From assembly GCF_032062135.1 (NCBI RefSeq), contig NC_092862.1:97483835-97547834 (forward strand): a stretch of 64,000 bases of DNA, written 5' to 3'. Shown one piece after another: positions 23,438-34,436 of this stretch (position 1 is the first letter of the stretch; each line of letters starts with the position of its first letter). Position numbers and translations under genes: made by a program. This DNA comes from Pyxicephalus adspersus (lineage: Eukaryota; Chordata; Amphibia; Anura; Pyxicephalidae). The notes under the pieces were generated by a model that ran no database searches, was not told where the DNA came from, and saw only the letters and a program-made list of their open reading frames with translations.

Positions 23438-23572
23438 TCCTTCTGTTATAATTTCCTTGATCTTCCGATGGTTTCCCGAAATCGGTTCTCCGAAATTTCG
23501 CGGAACCATCGGAAGTTCTAGGAAATTTTTGTGAGAATGCCAAAAGCATTTTTGCTCATCCCTAGTGATAAA
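23438..23572. repeat. Palindromic MITE fragment (gctcatcccta end)
   Basis: It holds cttccgatggtttcccgaaa, then ttcgcggaaccatcggaag, an inverted pair, and ends tttgctcatcccta. The same element end is present at 9,222-9,300. Confidence 0.7.
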
Positions 23573-25819
23573 AATGGAAGAACCCTGGCTTAAAAGGTAC
23601 TGGTGGATCCATAAAGTTTTGAATGATATAGTGGACTCTCCCAGTAGGACCAAAACCTTGGGCATTCCCAGACGTTGTGTAGCAGTGTTCCCTTATTGGA
23701 AGCACAGCGCCAAAAGCATTCAGCATATATATAAAGTGTAGCTAAGAAGGAACTCTATACCCGCTAGAGAATTGAGAAAAGATTGAACTAATAGAGGAGG
23801 TATGAGAAAAGTGCGCAGTATGATAATTTGCATATGTAAAGGAATAGCTTATGTCAGTAAACATTTGTTCTATCTGAAACCATTGCTTCCATTTGCCATG
23901 CCGAAACCACTCAACCACTCAATCCAGTATGCCAACTCCATCATGAGGGGAGACTCCATCAACTCCATCATGAGGGGAGACGCAGATAATTGAACTGTAT
24001 TTTAGGTCATTTGTGAGACCAAGTAAAGTGGATAAAAAAAACCTCAGATCACGAAGAAATGCAGATGGAGTTTTATTAGAAGAGTCTGAAATTACAATTT
24101 AAGTAGTAAGATCATTTTAATTGCATTACAGAACAGAAGTAAATTTAGGTCATAAAGTCTGAGGGGATCTGAACTCCCAAGTATTTGATACCCTCTGGGA
24201 ATCAGTGATATCTATTTTAATTTATTGTAATATTTCATAAAAAATTAGGGGAACATTGTTTTGCCTTGTGTGATGTCTTGCATCTAATGTCAAATTTAAT
24301 AGTGGCTGTTTATTGACAGTAGATCCATGTTGAAACAGAGACTATATCACTCTGCACAAATAATTTATATTTCAATATTCTTTTTATATGGGTTTATAAG
24401 GTGAGTAATATTACAATATCCATGAGTCATTAAATAACATATTGGTATATTAAAATAACTCACAGGAATAAAATGTGAATACAATACCAGTAATATAATC
24501 AGGTGAATTAAATAGTAATAACATTCACAGATTTACCCATCTAGAACTTGAAAGTGAAAAAAATGCTAGTGGGTGCAGGACACAGAAGAATTTAGAAACG
24601 CTGATACTCATTTTGGAGTATCATAAATGAAATATAAATAAGTGGAAAATCTTAGACACTTAAAACAACGATAAAAAGCAGATACTTAACAACTAGTGGT
24701 AAAGAATATGGATTAAATGTTTATCTTTAAAAAATGTCAAATTTTTAATTTAAATATATGTTTAAATATGTTTTAATAAATGTTTGTTTAAATACATTTT
24801 AAATAAATCTGTTTAAATAAATGTCAAAATAATATGAAAATTGAGAAATACATTTTAAATAGACCAATTTAGACATAAAGACAATTTATAGCATAAGTTA
24901 TAAAATTTTGCAGAGCTGGTAGTTTTAGGATAAACATTGTTTTACATGATAAAATTGGCAATTGTGCAACACATATTCACAATATCAACATGCAAGTTGG
25001 AATTCTAGTGACAAAAGTTAGGGTTAATTCTAAACAGAAGTTTTTTAAGGCTTTACCTATGGACAGTATTGACTATTATAGTTTCAAGGCTTGACATGTT
25101 TGGTATCTCGATGATATTTGTATGTGTTTTATTTTAAATGTTACAAAAACTGGGTGTTTGTGTGCACTATATATCCTCATTATTTTAGCAAATGAAAAGC
25201 CTGAGGATTCAGGAACTAGCCTCTGGATTTTTTATTTAAAATAGGAGATAAAAAATATAAAAACATTAAACCTCTTGACATTACCAGAAGAGAATATTTG
25301 TAGTTCACAAAAACTAATGATTTGTATTAATTACTTGAGCTTTGTCCCAGACTATATCCAGGGAATGCTTTGATTGATAATAACACTAAAATTTACCAAA
25401 GTAAATATAATTTAAAAAATTAGAGGTAGGCAAAGTTGAAGGGAGAGCAAGAGCTAGCAGTAAAATTATCCTAAATATCCCAATATTTATTTCTGCCACC
25501 AATTCAGTTCAGCTTCATATTAGCAATGTTTTTTATTGGTACTCTTTTTAGAAATATCAGGCTTCTGAAAGCTGGCAGGTGTCCATCACCTCTCTACCCT
25601 TAGGGTTTCAGGAAATGCAATTACCTATGCTAATTGTTCGTTATATATTACATGTTCCTTCAAGAAAATGCACATTGTGTCCTCATTTCTGCACTTTCAA
25701 AAAATATGCCTCTTACTTAGCAAATGTCTGTCATTTGATGAAATTTGAAAAGCTTTAGTAATCTTTACAAGTCTGGTGGAATAGCCACTGGAATTAACTC
25801 TTTTCTTTCTCTCTAAACC
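23573..25819. other. No gene; short local duplications
   Basis: A 27-bp direct duplication (caactccatcatgagggg) lies at 23,933-23,983. A degenerate AT-rich tandem of aaataaatntgtttaaat type lies at 24,735-24,830. I see nothing coding. Confidence 0.5.
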
Positions 25820-25823
25820 TTAA

Positions 25824-26667
25824 CCCCCCTAGTGTTCTAATTCTGTCAGTTTTTTGATGCAAAAAGTGATCCTATTTTTTTGCATAGACATTTTTGTTTA
25901 TACTGTGGGCCTGTAATTCTTAGGAATAACTCCCGGGTATAATAATTATATTTATTTAATATATTATCATCATAAATTATAATATATTACATAATTATAA
26001 ATCATAATTATAAAAAATACTGAAATAATAGACCACAACAATGTAATTTATCAATAAAAATATATTTTATCAAAAATTTCTTACTGAAATTTTCCAAACA
26101 AGGGTGCAAAACTATTGATAAATTATAATATAAATTAAATGCAGAAATTTTAGAAAAAAAAATATTTACTATTTTAGTAGACATCCCGGGTGTGGTAGAT
26201 TTTGCAGCAGGGTGCTGCCCAAAGTCCAACATCACAGTCAGGACAGTAGAACCTGGTTTCTTTGCATTTCTTCCTTCCTCTGTCATTGGTCTTTGAGCAG
26301 CAAACCACGCACATCCTTGTAAGCGCTGCCTTTTTCTGGGTAGGTGGGATGTATTCCGTGAAGTGACGATGGGTCAGGAGTTCTGGGTTGACAACGGGGG
26401 ATTCATAGCCACTGATGGTGTTTGGTGGTTCTTGACTATGGATTCGGAAACTTGCAAAATGAAGTCTGAATGATTCACAGGCCTCTTACTATTTTTTTTT
26501 TGTACAGAATGTAGGCATTCCATAGGCACTGCTCAACTAGATACCTGAAAATCTGGTGCCCCGGCATTACAGCGGGACCCTCCAATCGCCGCTGGAGCGT
26601 GGGGCAGAGGTAAGAGGGGCTCCCAAAGTTACCCCGAGTGTGACTCGCGGTTACCGCTTTTTGCTAG
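25824..26667 (-). mobile_element. piggyBac element copy 2, 3'-terminal half with transposase tail
   Basis: The end ccccccctagtg-like (ccccccta, gtgttctaattctg) follows TTAA at 25,820-25,823 and matches copy 1. The other end reaches the shared taccccgagtgtgactcg block and gttaccgctttttgc at about 26,667. There the terminal inverted repeat and second TTAA are lost. Between them the minus strand encodes the C-terminus of a piggyBac transposase. This is therefore a partly autonomous-derived copy that connects the MITEs of this terminus to piggyBac. Confidence 0.85.
26165..26400 (-). pseudogene. piggyBac transposase, C-terminal cysteine-rich domain
   Basis: In one minus-strand frame from about 26,400 the translation runs PELLTHRHFTEYIPPTQKKA, then RMCVVCCSK, then KKCKETRFYCPDCDVGL, then CCKIYHTR, and ends in a stop near 26,165. 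The order CxxC, C, TRxYCPxC, C, H is the C-terminal zinc-binding domain of piggyBac transposases. In the family it helps bind the terminal repeats. Upstream (26,400-26,560) only scraps remain, such as YLVEQCLWNA, and the DDD catalytic core is absent, so it cannot be active. The window's longer ATG frame in this place (92 codons) is the wrong frame. Confidence 0.85.
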
Positions 26668-26669
26668 TT

Positions 26670-27079
26670 TTTTCCACCCTGTAGGTTATTTAAGTAAAGG
26701 CTGGTTATTTAGCAAAATGAATACTTGAATAAAAAAACTTAAAACTAAACCTAAACTAAGGTACATACTTTTATTTGAAAAGTTTATAGTATAAACCTAG
26801 GGCAAATGTGGCCAAAAGGACCTGCACTGTTTTTTGTTTAGTGCAAGACAACAAATTCACAGTACATATCTATAGTGACTGTTGTACCTTTACCATTAAA
26901 TGTTATCTGGTTAATTTACCAGCATTATTACTTTTTGGAGTGATCAACTCAAAACAATCAAGTAGATCATAACAGGCAGTAAAAAGCTAAAAGTTTCTTA
27001 TCTGCATTTTAATTCCACATTAGCACCCTAAAGTATTGAACTAAGGGGAAACTAAAAACCTATAAGTGTACCACCTATA
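26670..27079. other. No gene seen
   Basis: AT-rich spacer between the piggyBac relic and the unassigned transposon. Confidence 0.4.
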
Positions 27080-27083
27080 TATT
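27080..27083. repeat. Target-site duplication TATT (left)
   Basis: TATT directly before the acactgggg terminus. The same four bases follow the opposite terminus at 29,282-29,285. Confidence 0.85.
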
Positions 27084-29281
27084 ACACTGGGGAACAATTT
27101 TGAACACATTTTTTGTTGACTTAAATTTTTAAGCTTGTTTACACTAAAATAGGTATGATGATTCTGAAAGTGCAGTTAGTTTTCTTCTATCACATCAGGT
27201 TTTTTCTTTACCGCTTACAATAATGTGTTTACTGTAGCGTGGATTTGTTTAGGCTATTCATTTACACGCAAGACAGTGGGTCAGAGGTTGTGCACTGCTA
27301 TACGTAGTAAATAGGCAAAATTTATTTTTACACACGTATTTCATTTCTTTCAGATCATGTCTGGCTCTGTTGTTCCTTGTTGTAAGTGCTTAAACAACCC
27401 TGATTCATTTTGTTATATCTGTGTCAGTTTCACTATTCCCAGTCAAAGGGCGAACATCAGCACATTTGTGGAGCAAGCATATTTGGCATATTTCAAAGTT
27501 AACCTTGGTGATCAAGAAAAGTCCTGGGCCCCTCATAAGGTGTGCAAACAGTGTGTCGAGGGTTTACGGATGTGGAGAAAGGGAACATGTGATAGGATGC
27601 CATTTGGTATACCTATGGTTTGGCGAGAGCCAGGAGATCATTTCAGTGACTGTTACTTTGGTATAGTGAAAACTTCAGGATATAACAAGAAAAATAAATG
27701 TAACATAGAGTATGCTAGTCTATCATCTGCTATACGCTCAGTGGCTCATTCAGATGAAATCCCAGTGCCAGTTTTCATTACACTACCCTCTCTTGAATAC
27801 CATGATTACGGTGATGAACTAGGTGACAACAATGATGAAGAGTTTGAAATTGAATAGGACTCTGTTCGTAAGGGATTTGATAAGCATGAGTTGAGTGATT
27901 TGTTACGTGATTCAGGACTATCGAAGAAGGCTTCAGACCTCCTAGCATCAAGACTGCATGAGAAAAACTTACTTGAAAAAGGAACAAAGGTAGCGTACTA
28001 TGATCCAGAGAAATTGCATTTCTGCAGTACTTTAGAACTGACAGTGGCTTTGTGTATTGCTATAACATACCTTGAGGAATTAGGAATTCCAATCTATAAC
28101 TTAACTGAATGGTGACTATATATCGATAGCTGGATCGAAGTGGAGCTTAAAGTGTGTCCTTCTTCACAATGGCAATATATTTGGGTCAGTCCCAATTGGC
28201 CATTCAGTTTCTCTTTGTGAAGAATATGCAGACATAAAGTGAGTCATTGAGTTGTTGCAATATCACCAACACAACTGGGTCATCTGTGTTGACCCTAAAA
28301 TGGTATGCTTCCTTCTTGGTAAGAAACATGGATACACCAAGTATCCCTGTTATCTGTGCATGTGGGACAGCAGAGCTCATGAGAGGCATTGGGTGGAAAG
28401 GAATTGGACTCCAAGATCTGCCCTAAAACCAGGTGATCCAAACATTCTACATGAGCCACTTGTTGATAGAAAGAATATTTTATTCCTGCCTCTGCACATG
28501 AAGCTTGGTCTAATGAAGCAGTTCATTAAAGCTTTGCCAACTGAAGGAGACTGTTTCAAGTACATCATTTTGGCATTTCCTAGCCTTTTATTTGTAAAAA
28601 TAAAGACTGGTGTGTTTGATGGTCCACAAATTTGGCAACTCATTAAACATGAACATTTCATCAGGACAATGTCAGAAGTCAAAAAGAATGCTTGGTTATC
28701 ATTCAAAGCCATTGTAAAGGACTTTCCTGGAAACACACAAGCAAAAAATTACACAGAAATTGTCCAGAAACTTTTGGAGACTCTTGTAAACTCTTGGTGC
28801 ATTTTCTGCATAGCCATCTTTCTAACTTCTCTGAAAATCCTTGGGGCAATCAGTGATGAGCAAGGTGAATGATTCCACCAAGATTTGAAGGTCATGGAAG
28901 GACAGTATCAGTGTAGATGGGATGTACATTTGATGGCTGACTATTGTTGGAGCATCCAGAGGGATTGTCCTAACACTGAACACTCCAGGAAAAGCTATAG
29001 AGCTTTTAATTTTCAAATGTTTTACTGTAAAAAAAAATGTCATAGAGTAACAATAAATCTTTTGTATGAACAAAAGAAATTTAAATAAACAGTACATTCA
29101 AGTTATTTCATTATTTTTTCATTCTATCTAAAATGTGTATGTTTTTGAAAAAATGGAGGGTACCCTGTATCGTAAAAACTGGATGTGATAGCTAAAAAGG
29201 GTTATTTCTGAACTCACCAACCAAAAATTATTAAAAAACAAGTGTAAGATCTAACTCAACAAAAAATGTGTTCCCCAGTGT
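27084..29281 (+). mobile_element. Unassigned DNA transposon, copy B, complete terminus to terminus
   Basis: The left end acactggggaaca and the right end tgttccccagtgt are inverted repeats. They continue inward through cattttttgttga on the left and tcaacaaaaaatg on the right, about 40 bp in all. The left side carries an extra 10 bases that duplicate the gaaca motif. The flanks are TATT on both sides, so the insertion produced a 4-bp duplication. One gene on the plus strand fills the 2.2-kb interior. I do not recognise the superfamily with certainty. A 4-bp duplication and one large transposase would fit Sola-like elements, but I could not test this. A second copy lies at 7.3-8.8 kb and a divergent one at the right edge. 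Confidence 0.85.
27357..29087 (+). pseudogene. Transposase-like gene of the unassigned element, copy B
   Basis: The start is the ATG after cagatc, conserved in copy A. Codons 1-166 are open: CYIC near residues 19-22 and HKVCKQC near 63-69, a spacing that resembles a ZAD-like treble-clef zinc finger, then MPFGIPMVWREP and an acidic stretch DELGDNNDEEFEIE. A single TAG at 27,855 interrupts. The same frame then continues with LSDLLRDSGLSKKASDLLAS and ALCIAITYLEELGIPIYN, and stops at a TGA (28,113) where copy A also has TGA. A frameshift follows. From 28,252 a 206-codon frame holds NWVICVDPKMVCFLLGKK, YTKYPCYLCMWD, KPGDPNILHEPL, MKLGLMKQFIKAL and ILGAISDEQGE, and after a stop FHQDLKVMEGQYQ and ADYCWSI. 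The acidic residues of CVDPK and SDEQGE are candidates for a catalytic triad. This is inference only. Confidence 0.8.
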
Positions 29282-29285
29282 TATT
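29282..29285. repeat. Target-site duplication TATT (right)
   Basis: Exact copy of the left TATT at 27,080-27,083. Confidence 0.85.
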
Positions 29286-31206
29286 TAGCATGCATGGACC
29301 TAATATAAGAAATATATCTATTATCATCAGATATTCATCTAAAAATGAATCTTTAGACTTACTTTTATCACTTATCATTGTCAAAAACACAGAGGTTCTT
29401 CCAGGAACTGCAATTACACTCTGTGAGGTTAATGGTACCATCCAGTGGCTACCAGAATAATTACACCTGACTCCGCTATCTATGCAGTTGGGATAATAAA
29501 TGAACAGTGTGGGAATACGTAATGAGAGCTTGAAATCGGTACTGTCCCATTGAAATCAGGACAGTTAGGAGCTATATATGATGTATATAAATGTCATTCA
29601 ATAACACATGTCCATAGAAACACGTTGTTGAAAGCAGTACCACCTTCCTCCATAATTAGGCAGTATATTACACCTCTAGTACTTCATGCTGACTGCACCA
29701 GCTCACGGACATGAGAAGAAAACTTGCAGTGACATACCTACAGACACCAGCCAGATATATGGAGTGCAGGGGGAAGGAGAAGATGGCTTCAATTACACGC
29801 AGCTGCACAAGAAGACTAAGGCTATTGGGAAGAGGCTGGTGTTTATGAAGAGGGAAATGTGATAAGAATGCCTCTTAAGGATGTTCAGGAAGGTTCAGTC
29901 TTTTTAAACTGCAATTCTTGTATTCAATGTTGTGGAAGTCTATTGTCTCTGGAATCAAACCATTACAAGGAGCTCAGTCCACCCTACTTTTGACAGTACT
30001 GTGTGCCCTACAAAAATAATGAATACTACTTTGATCTGGGTGGTAGTGGGATAACAACAACTTTCTTAGGTGGCTTTGATCTGTGACAAGTCAAGCTATC
30101 ACCAGCGCTGACTCGTGTATTAACCGATTTTTTTTTTCTTGTCATTATCATGTTACAAAAATCTTGTTTTTTACTGAAGTATATGATATGTGAACCCTTG
30201 TTTATCTTCAACAACCAATCATTAAAAAAAACACCAGGAGTTTTACTTGCATATAGTTGGATTTGAAAAGTAAACACCATTTCACAATATTTTATCCTTT
30301 ACTTTACAAGTAGGACAGCCATTACTCCTTTAGTATCTGGGACTTTATTATATACCATTCCCATTAATTCTTTAATGATGAAGTTTAAATTAGGAAAATT
30401 AGGAAAATGGATTTGGTAATCTTGTAATTTTACCAAATATTTTTAGCAAATATATATTCAGTGACTTTGATGATGCAAAGCTTGATCTGTCCAGTATATA
30501 AAGAATAATTTAAAAAATTGAATAAATCATAAACATAAAATTATTCTGATTTCCCAAAAATAGATGATGTATGCTAAATTTGGCATATATGCCAAATTTA
30601 AACTTTTGCATATCTCTAATTATATTGGTTTATAATGTGATATGACACATTATTGAAGGGCTTGCTGTTTTCAATAGCTAATAGTGAAATACGCAGATAC
30701 ACTGGGTGCCTGTCAGTTTATTGCCCTTGGCTGAGTTCTATTTCTTTAGCGAAAAAAAAAGAAGTATTGCTAGATTTTTTCAGTAACCCTTTCTATGGCC
30801 TTATCTGCAATTTCTTTTGTTTTTTAATAAAAGGCTTCAAAATGTTCAATGTAGTGAAATGCTATTCTTCTTTTTAAAGGTGTTTGATTGGCAAATTACT
30901 GCAGATGAACTTAGCCTGTCACAATATTTCCTATATTGGCAAGTATAGATAATTTTAAGCAACTCAAACCATATTGTAACCTAGAGCAATATCAGTTTTG
31001 ACTGCTGAACAATGTGCCTGTGCTATATATATGAAGATGGACCCACTAAAAGAAAAAAGTGATTGACACAAAGTAACAATGAAATCGTTCTGTCACAAAG
31101 TTATACAGTAGCTTGTCTATTACTATTAGATATTTAAATAAAAAGGTTTATATTGCAGTTTTTCTTTTGCATACTTTAGAAGTCCAGGTAAAATTTTTCT
31201 TAAATA
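29286..31206. other. No gene seen
   Basis: Largely AT-rich. Positions 29,640-29,860 are somewhat GC-richer and may be a repeat fragment. A minus-strand frame of 84 codons at 30,026-30,280 has no domain I recognise. Confidence 0.4.
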
Positions 31207-31210
31207 TTAA

Positions 31211-31490
31211 CCCCCCTAGTGTTCTAATTCTTTCCGTACTTCCATGCAAAAAGCGTTACTTTTTTTGCATGGAAATTTATTTTACACCGTAGGCTATCAT
31301 TCTTCTCTATAATTCTCTATAATTCTATATTTTAGGCTAAATAAAAAAAATAAAACAAATAGTGAAACATGTAATATTACTGTACAGTAGCATGTATGAT
31401 ATATATATAATATAATTATATATATATTATATCAAGATTGAATTTCCTGCCACTCCTCCCGCCCGCACCGACGGAATACCGCTAGGGGGG
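31211..31490. mobile_element. Compact piggyBac-type MITE (280 bp)
   Basis: Left flank TTAA (31,207-31,210) is followed by ccccccta gtgttctaattct. The right end is taccgctagggggg followed by TTAG, a one-base decay of TTAA. Termini match copies 1 and 2 of the piggyBac-type element. The interior is AT-rich, with an atatataattatata stretch and no coding. Confidence 0.85.
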
Positions 31491-31494
31491 TTAG

Positions 31495-31948
31495 GGCAAT
31501 TACACAAACTAGAAAATGTTGATGCTAATAGCCAATATTTTGCTAATCGCTGTTATAACATGTAGTTTACTGTGATCTTCCCAGCTACATTAAACTTTTT
31601 TTAAATTCTATTTGTGGTTTCCTGTGAAACTAGTACTTTGTATTGGTGTCATAAGGAACAGCAAGTGATAGAAAATCTCTAATGGAAGTAGCATGGAGAA
31701 ATTTTAAAATTCATAGAATTTGTTACTTTATCACTTTTTTTTATCAAAAAAACATGTACTTGTACACATATATGCCATTCATTTTTATTATGCATAATCC
31801 ACTTATATTGCAATACATAACATAGAGACAATAAATATGAAATAATACCTAATATATAGGAAATATATAAGGAAATATTTATATAAAGTTATAATGTAAA
31901 ATACCTAATATATAAGAAACTTTAAACATTAGGTGGATAACATTCAGT
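31495..31948. other. No gene seen
   Basis: AT-rich DNA with a short local repetition of cctaatatataggaaat at about 31,845-31,920. Confidence 0.4.
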
Positions 31949-32335
31949 TACAGGTAGTTACATACGAGATGGGGACTGTAGGTTTGTTCTTAAGTTGAAT
32001 TTCTATGTAAGTGGGAACAGGTACATTTTTTTTAATAAATGCAGTTAGGACAAATGCTTGTCTCAACATATTATTAGGAAGCATGGTGTCAGTTACTGTA
32101 TAAAATCCTCACTGTGCGCTAATCACAATCAAAGCAAAAAAAAAAAAAAAACTTTATGGAGCCTGTGCTTTGATATGCAGGAAGAAACAACAGCAGAGTT
32201 TGTCTTTGTCATTAAAGAGTTACGAAAGTTTACAAAAGAGCTCACCCTCCTAAGATCACCCACAACCACAGCTGTGTTTAGCAAAAGATTTCTTCTGCAA
32301 GTCATGCATTTAAAACCATTGTACCCACCCATAGA
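31949..32335. mobile_element. Mariner-type MITE relic, right end missing
   Basis: It starts tacaggtagttacatacgag with ctgtaggtttgttcttaag. The inside then matches the 33.1-kb element in reverse complement: gtggtgtcagttactgtata, gaagaaacaacagcagag, cacccacaaccacagctg, and cttctgcaagtcatgc. The 127-codon frame starting inside it is an accident of the repeat. Confidence 0.75.
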
Positions 32336-33103
32336 GTGTTACTGTACAATTAACAAAATTAGTAAAACTATATCACCGGTACTGTATTCCGCTGAATTGT
32401 TGTGCATTGTATGTACAATATTCTATATGACTTTACTTTGATATATACTGTTCTAAAGTATGCTATATGTTCTTAAAATGTATAACATTAGTTGTATACT
32501 ACATTAAAGAACTATTGAAAACTCACAGTTTTGTGAAATGTATGTACTGTAGATAATGCAGATGACAATGACATGATGACTGACCTGATGATTAATGTTG
32601 ACTGCTAGAAGAATTTACAGACGTTAAGGAGAAGAAATGAAATCACATTTCTACCCCTTTCTGATTTTCAGTTTGACTGTCAAGAGGTCATCTCAGCTAA
32701 AAAAAATGCTAAAACACCAGAGATATCCAAGGAATGAGGGTTTATAATTCATGAGGAGTTAGGTACACTGTCAGCCAGGTAGGTGCCTATGGGAAACAAT
32801 ATTGAGAGGACGCCTCCAAGTTACATTTGTTTGAACGACTCTTCACTGTAACAAAACATTGGTTAACCACTATGATGTGGAAACCAAAAAAAAAATGTAA
32901 AATATAAGTCAGTAAGAAAGGTAATTTTTGGGGAATAAGGAAGATGTTTGGATGACTGAATATCTTCAGAAAACAGTTGATGCAGAATACAATAATACAA
33001 CTTATTGTGCTATTAAGAAGTGTTAAAATAAAAATAGCAAGTGAATCTATAGAAAGGTGCAGGTCTGCAGAAAAATGCACATGCTCACAAAACTCATGAC
33101 TTA
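32336..33103. other. No gene seen
   Basis: AT-rich. The 114-codon minus-strand frame is hydrophobic but has no recognisable signature. Confidence 0.4.
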
Positions 33104-33105
33104 AT

Positions 33106-33552
33106 ACAGGTACTCCCTGAATTAAGGACATCCGACATAAGAACGACTCCTAGATACGAATGGGGTTTTTCTTGCTTGCTCGTGTGCGGGACAGAGGCTT
33201 GATGGGGGAGGGGGGCGGTTTGCATGACTTGCAGAAGAAATCTTTTGCCAAACACAGCTGAGGTTGTGGGTGATCTAAAGGACTGAGCTCTTCTGCAACA
33301 TCCTGCAACTCTTTATTGATCAAAACAAACTCTGCAGTTGTTTCTTTTTGCATAATAATTGCTTTGTTTGTGTTTAACCCACAGTGAGTATTTTATATAG
33401 TAACTGACACTATGCTGCTTAAAAATATGTTGAGACAAACATCTGTCCTAATTGCATTTAATAAAATAATGTCCCTGCTCCAACTTACATACAAATTCAA
33501 CTTAGGAACAAACCTACAGTCCCTATCTCGTGTGTAACCCGGGGAATACCTG
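33106..33552. mobile_element. TA-flanked mariner-type MITE, complete
   Basis: Termini caggtactccctg and cggggaatacctg are inverted repeats, each flanked by TA (33,104-33,105 and 33,553-33,554), as in Tc1/mariner insertions. It is 447 bp long and non-coding. It is the most complete of four related copies (15.7, 20.3, 31.9 and 33.1 kb), although 20.3 kb shares only the ends. Confidence 0.8.
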
Positions 33553-33837
33553 TACTTTAAATCACTGCTGTGATGTTTTGATATTATTCTGTCAGCACTA
33601 GGTGACAGAATAAGCCTTAATTTTAATATGCATTGATGAGACTGATGGGGATTCAAATACATTTGAACAAAAATTTGGCCAATTGACAAGCAAACCGTTT
33701 TTAAACAGACCCCTAAGACATGAAAAGGATTTATTTTTCCATGTGAGATGGGTGAATGTACCTAAAAGATAATTAGGGATAGGTTTATGTATCCTATTGT
33801 AGTATAATATTGAAGGGAACAAAACCTAGAAAATCGA

Positions 33838-33965
33838 AAAATTGTTAGCAAGTGGCATTCTTCCCATTGACCTCAACACTAATGTATCATGAGCTGTGGA
33901 TACGGTAAGTTTGGAAGGGGTTCCCTAAAGATCTAAAAGCTGAGATTGAGAAAGGCTGGTATAAT
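33838..33965. repeat. Fragment of the hAT-type MITE of 2,773
   Basis: It shares gtggcattcttcccattgac, tgtatcatgagctgtggata and the right end gattgagaaaggctg. The left end is lost. Confidence 0.6.
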
Positions 33966-34298
33966 GTCACTTGAGTTCTGATACAATTTCTGACTTTACT
34001 TCCAAGATGGTGTCTCTCAGCAGATAGATCAGTCCTTTTGGATGTCTACACATGGTAGGTTTTTACAGTTAAATAACATGCCTAAAATTCAATAAATGAA
34101 CATATAATATTTTGGGAAGACTATTGCTAAAATTATTGATCTGGAAGCGGGGTATATTTAGGGTATGATTTTGTAGTAAGTGTTTCACAGAGTTGTAACT
34201 GGACAATGAAACACTGCATATTCCATAACTGGTTACCTAGACATAAAATTTTTTATAATCTACATGCATAGGTATTTATAATAATGAAGAACACTTTG
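33966..34298. other. No gene seen
   Basis: AT-rich spacer with no recognisable feature. Confidence 0.4.
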
Positions 34299-34299
34299 G

Positions 34300-34436
34300 G
34301 GTCTATTTATAAAATAGTTATCTGACATTTCCCAAAACATTCCCTGGTGGGGGATCTTTAAAACACAGACCTGGAAGATACTCAACCAGGGAACGTTTCA
34401 GGAATTGTCAGATTCATTCTTTATAAAAAAAATATA
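34300..34436. repeat. Foldback repeat
   Basis: The arm tctgacatttcccaaaacat with tccctggt is complemented by accaggga and gtttcaggaattgtcaga, and the outer parts tttataaa match too. It is a short palindromic MITE-like unit. Confidence 0.6.

Noticed and set aside
26008..26286. 92-codon minus-strand frame starting MTEEGRNAKK
   Set aside because: It is an alternative frame over the piggyBac zinc-finger region. The meaningful frame is the neighbouring one with CVVC and YCPDC.
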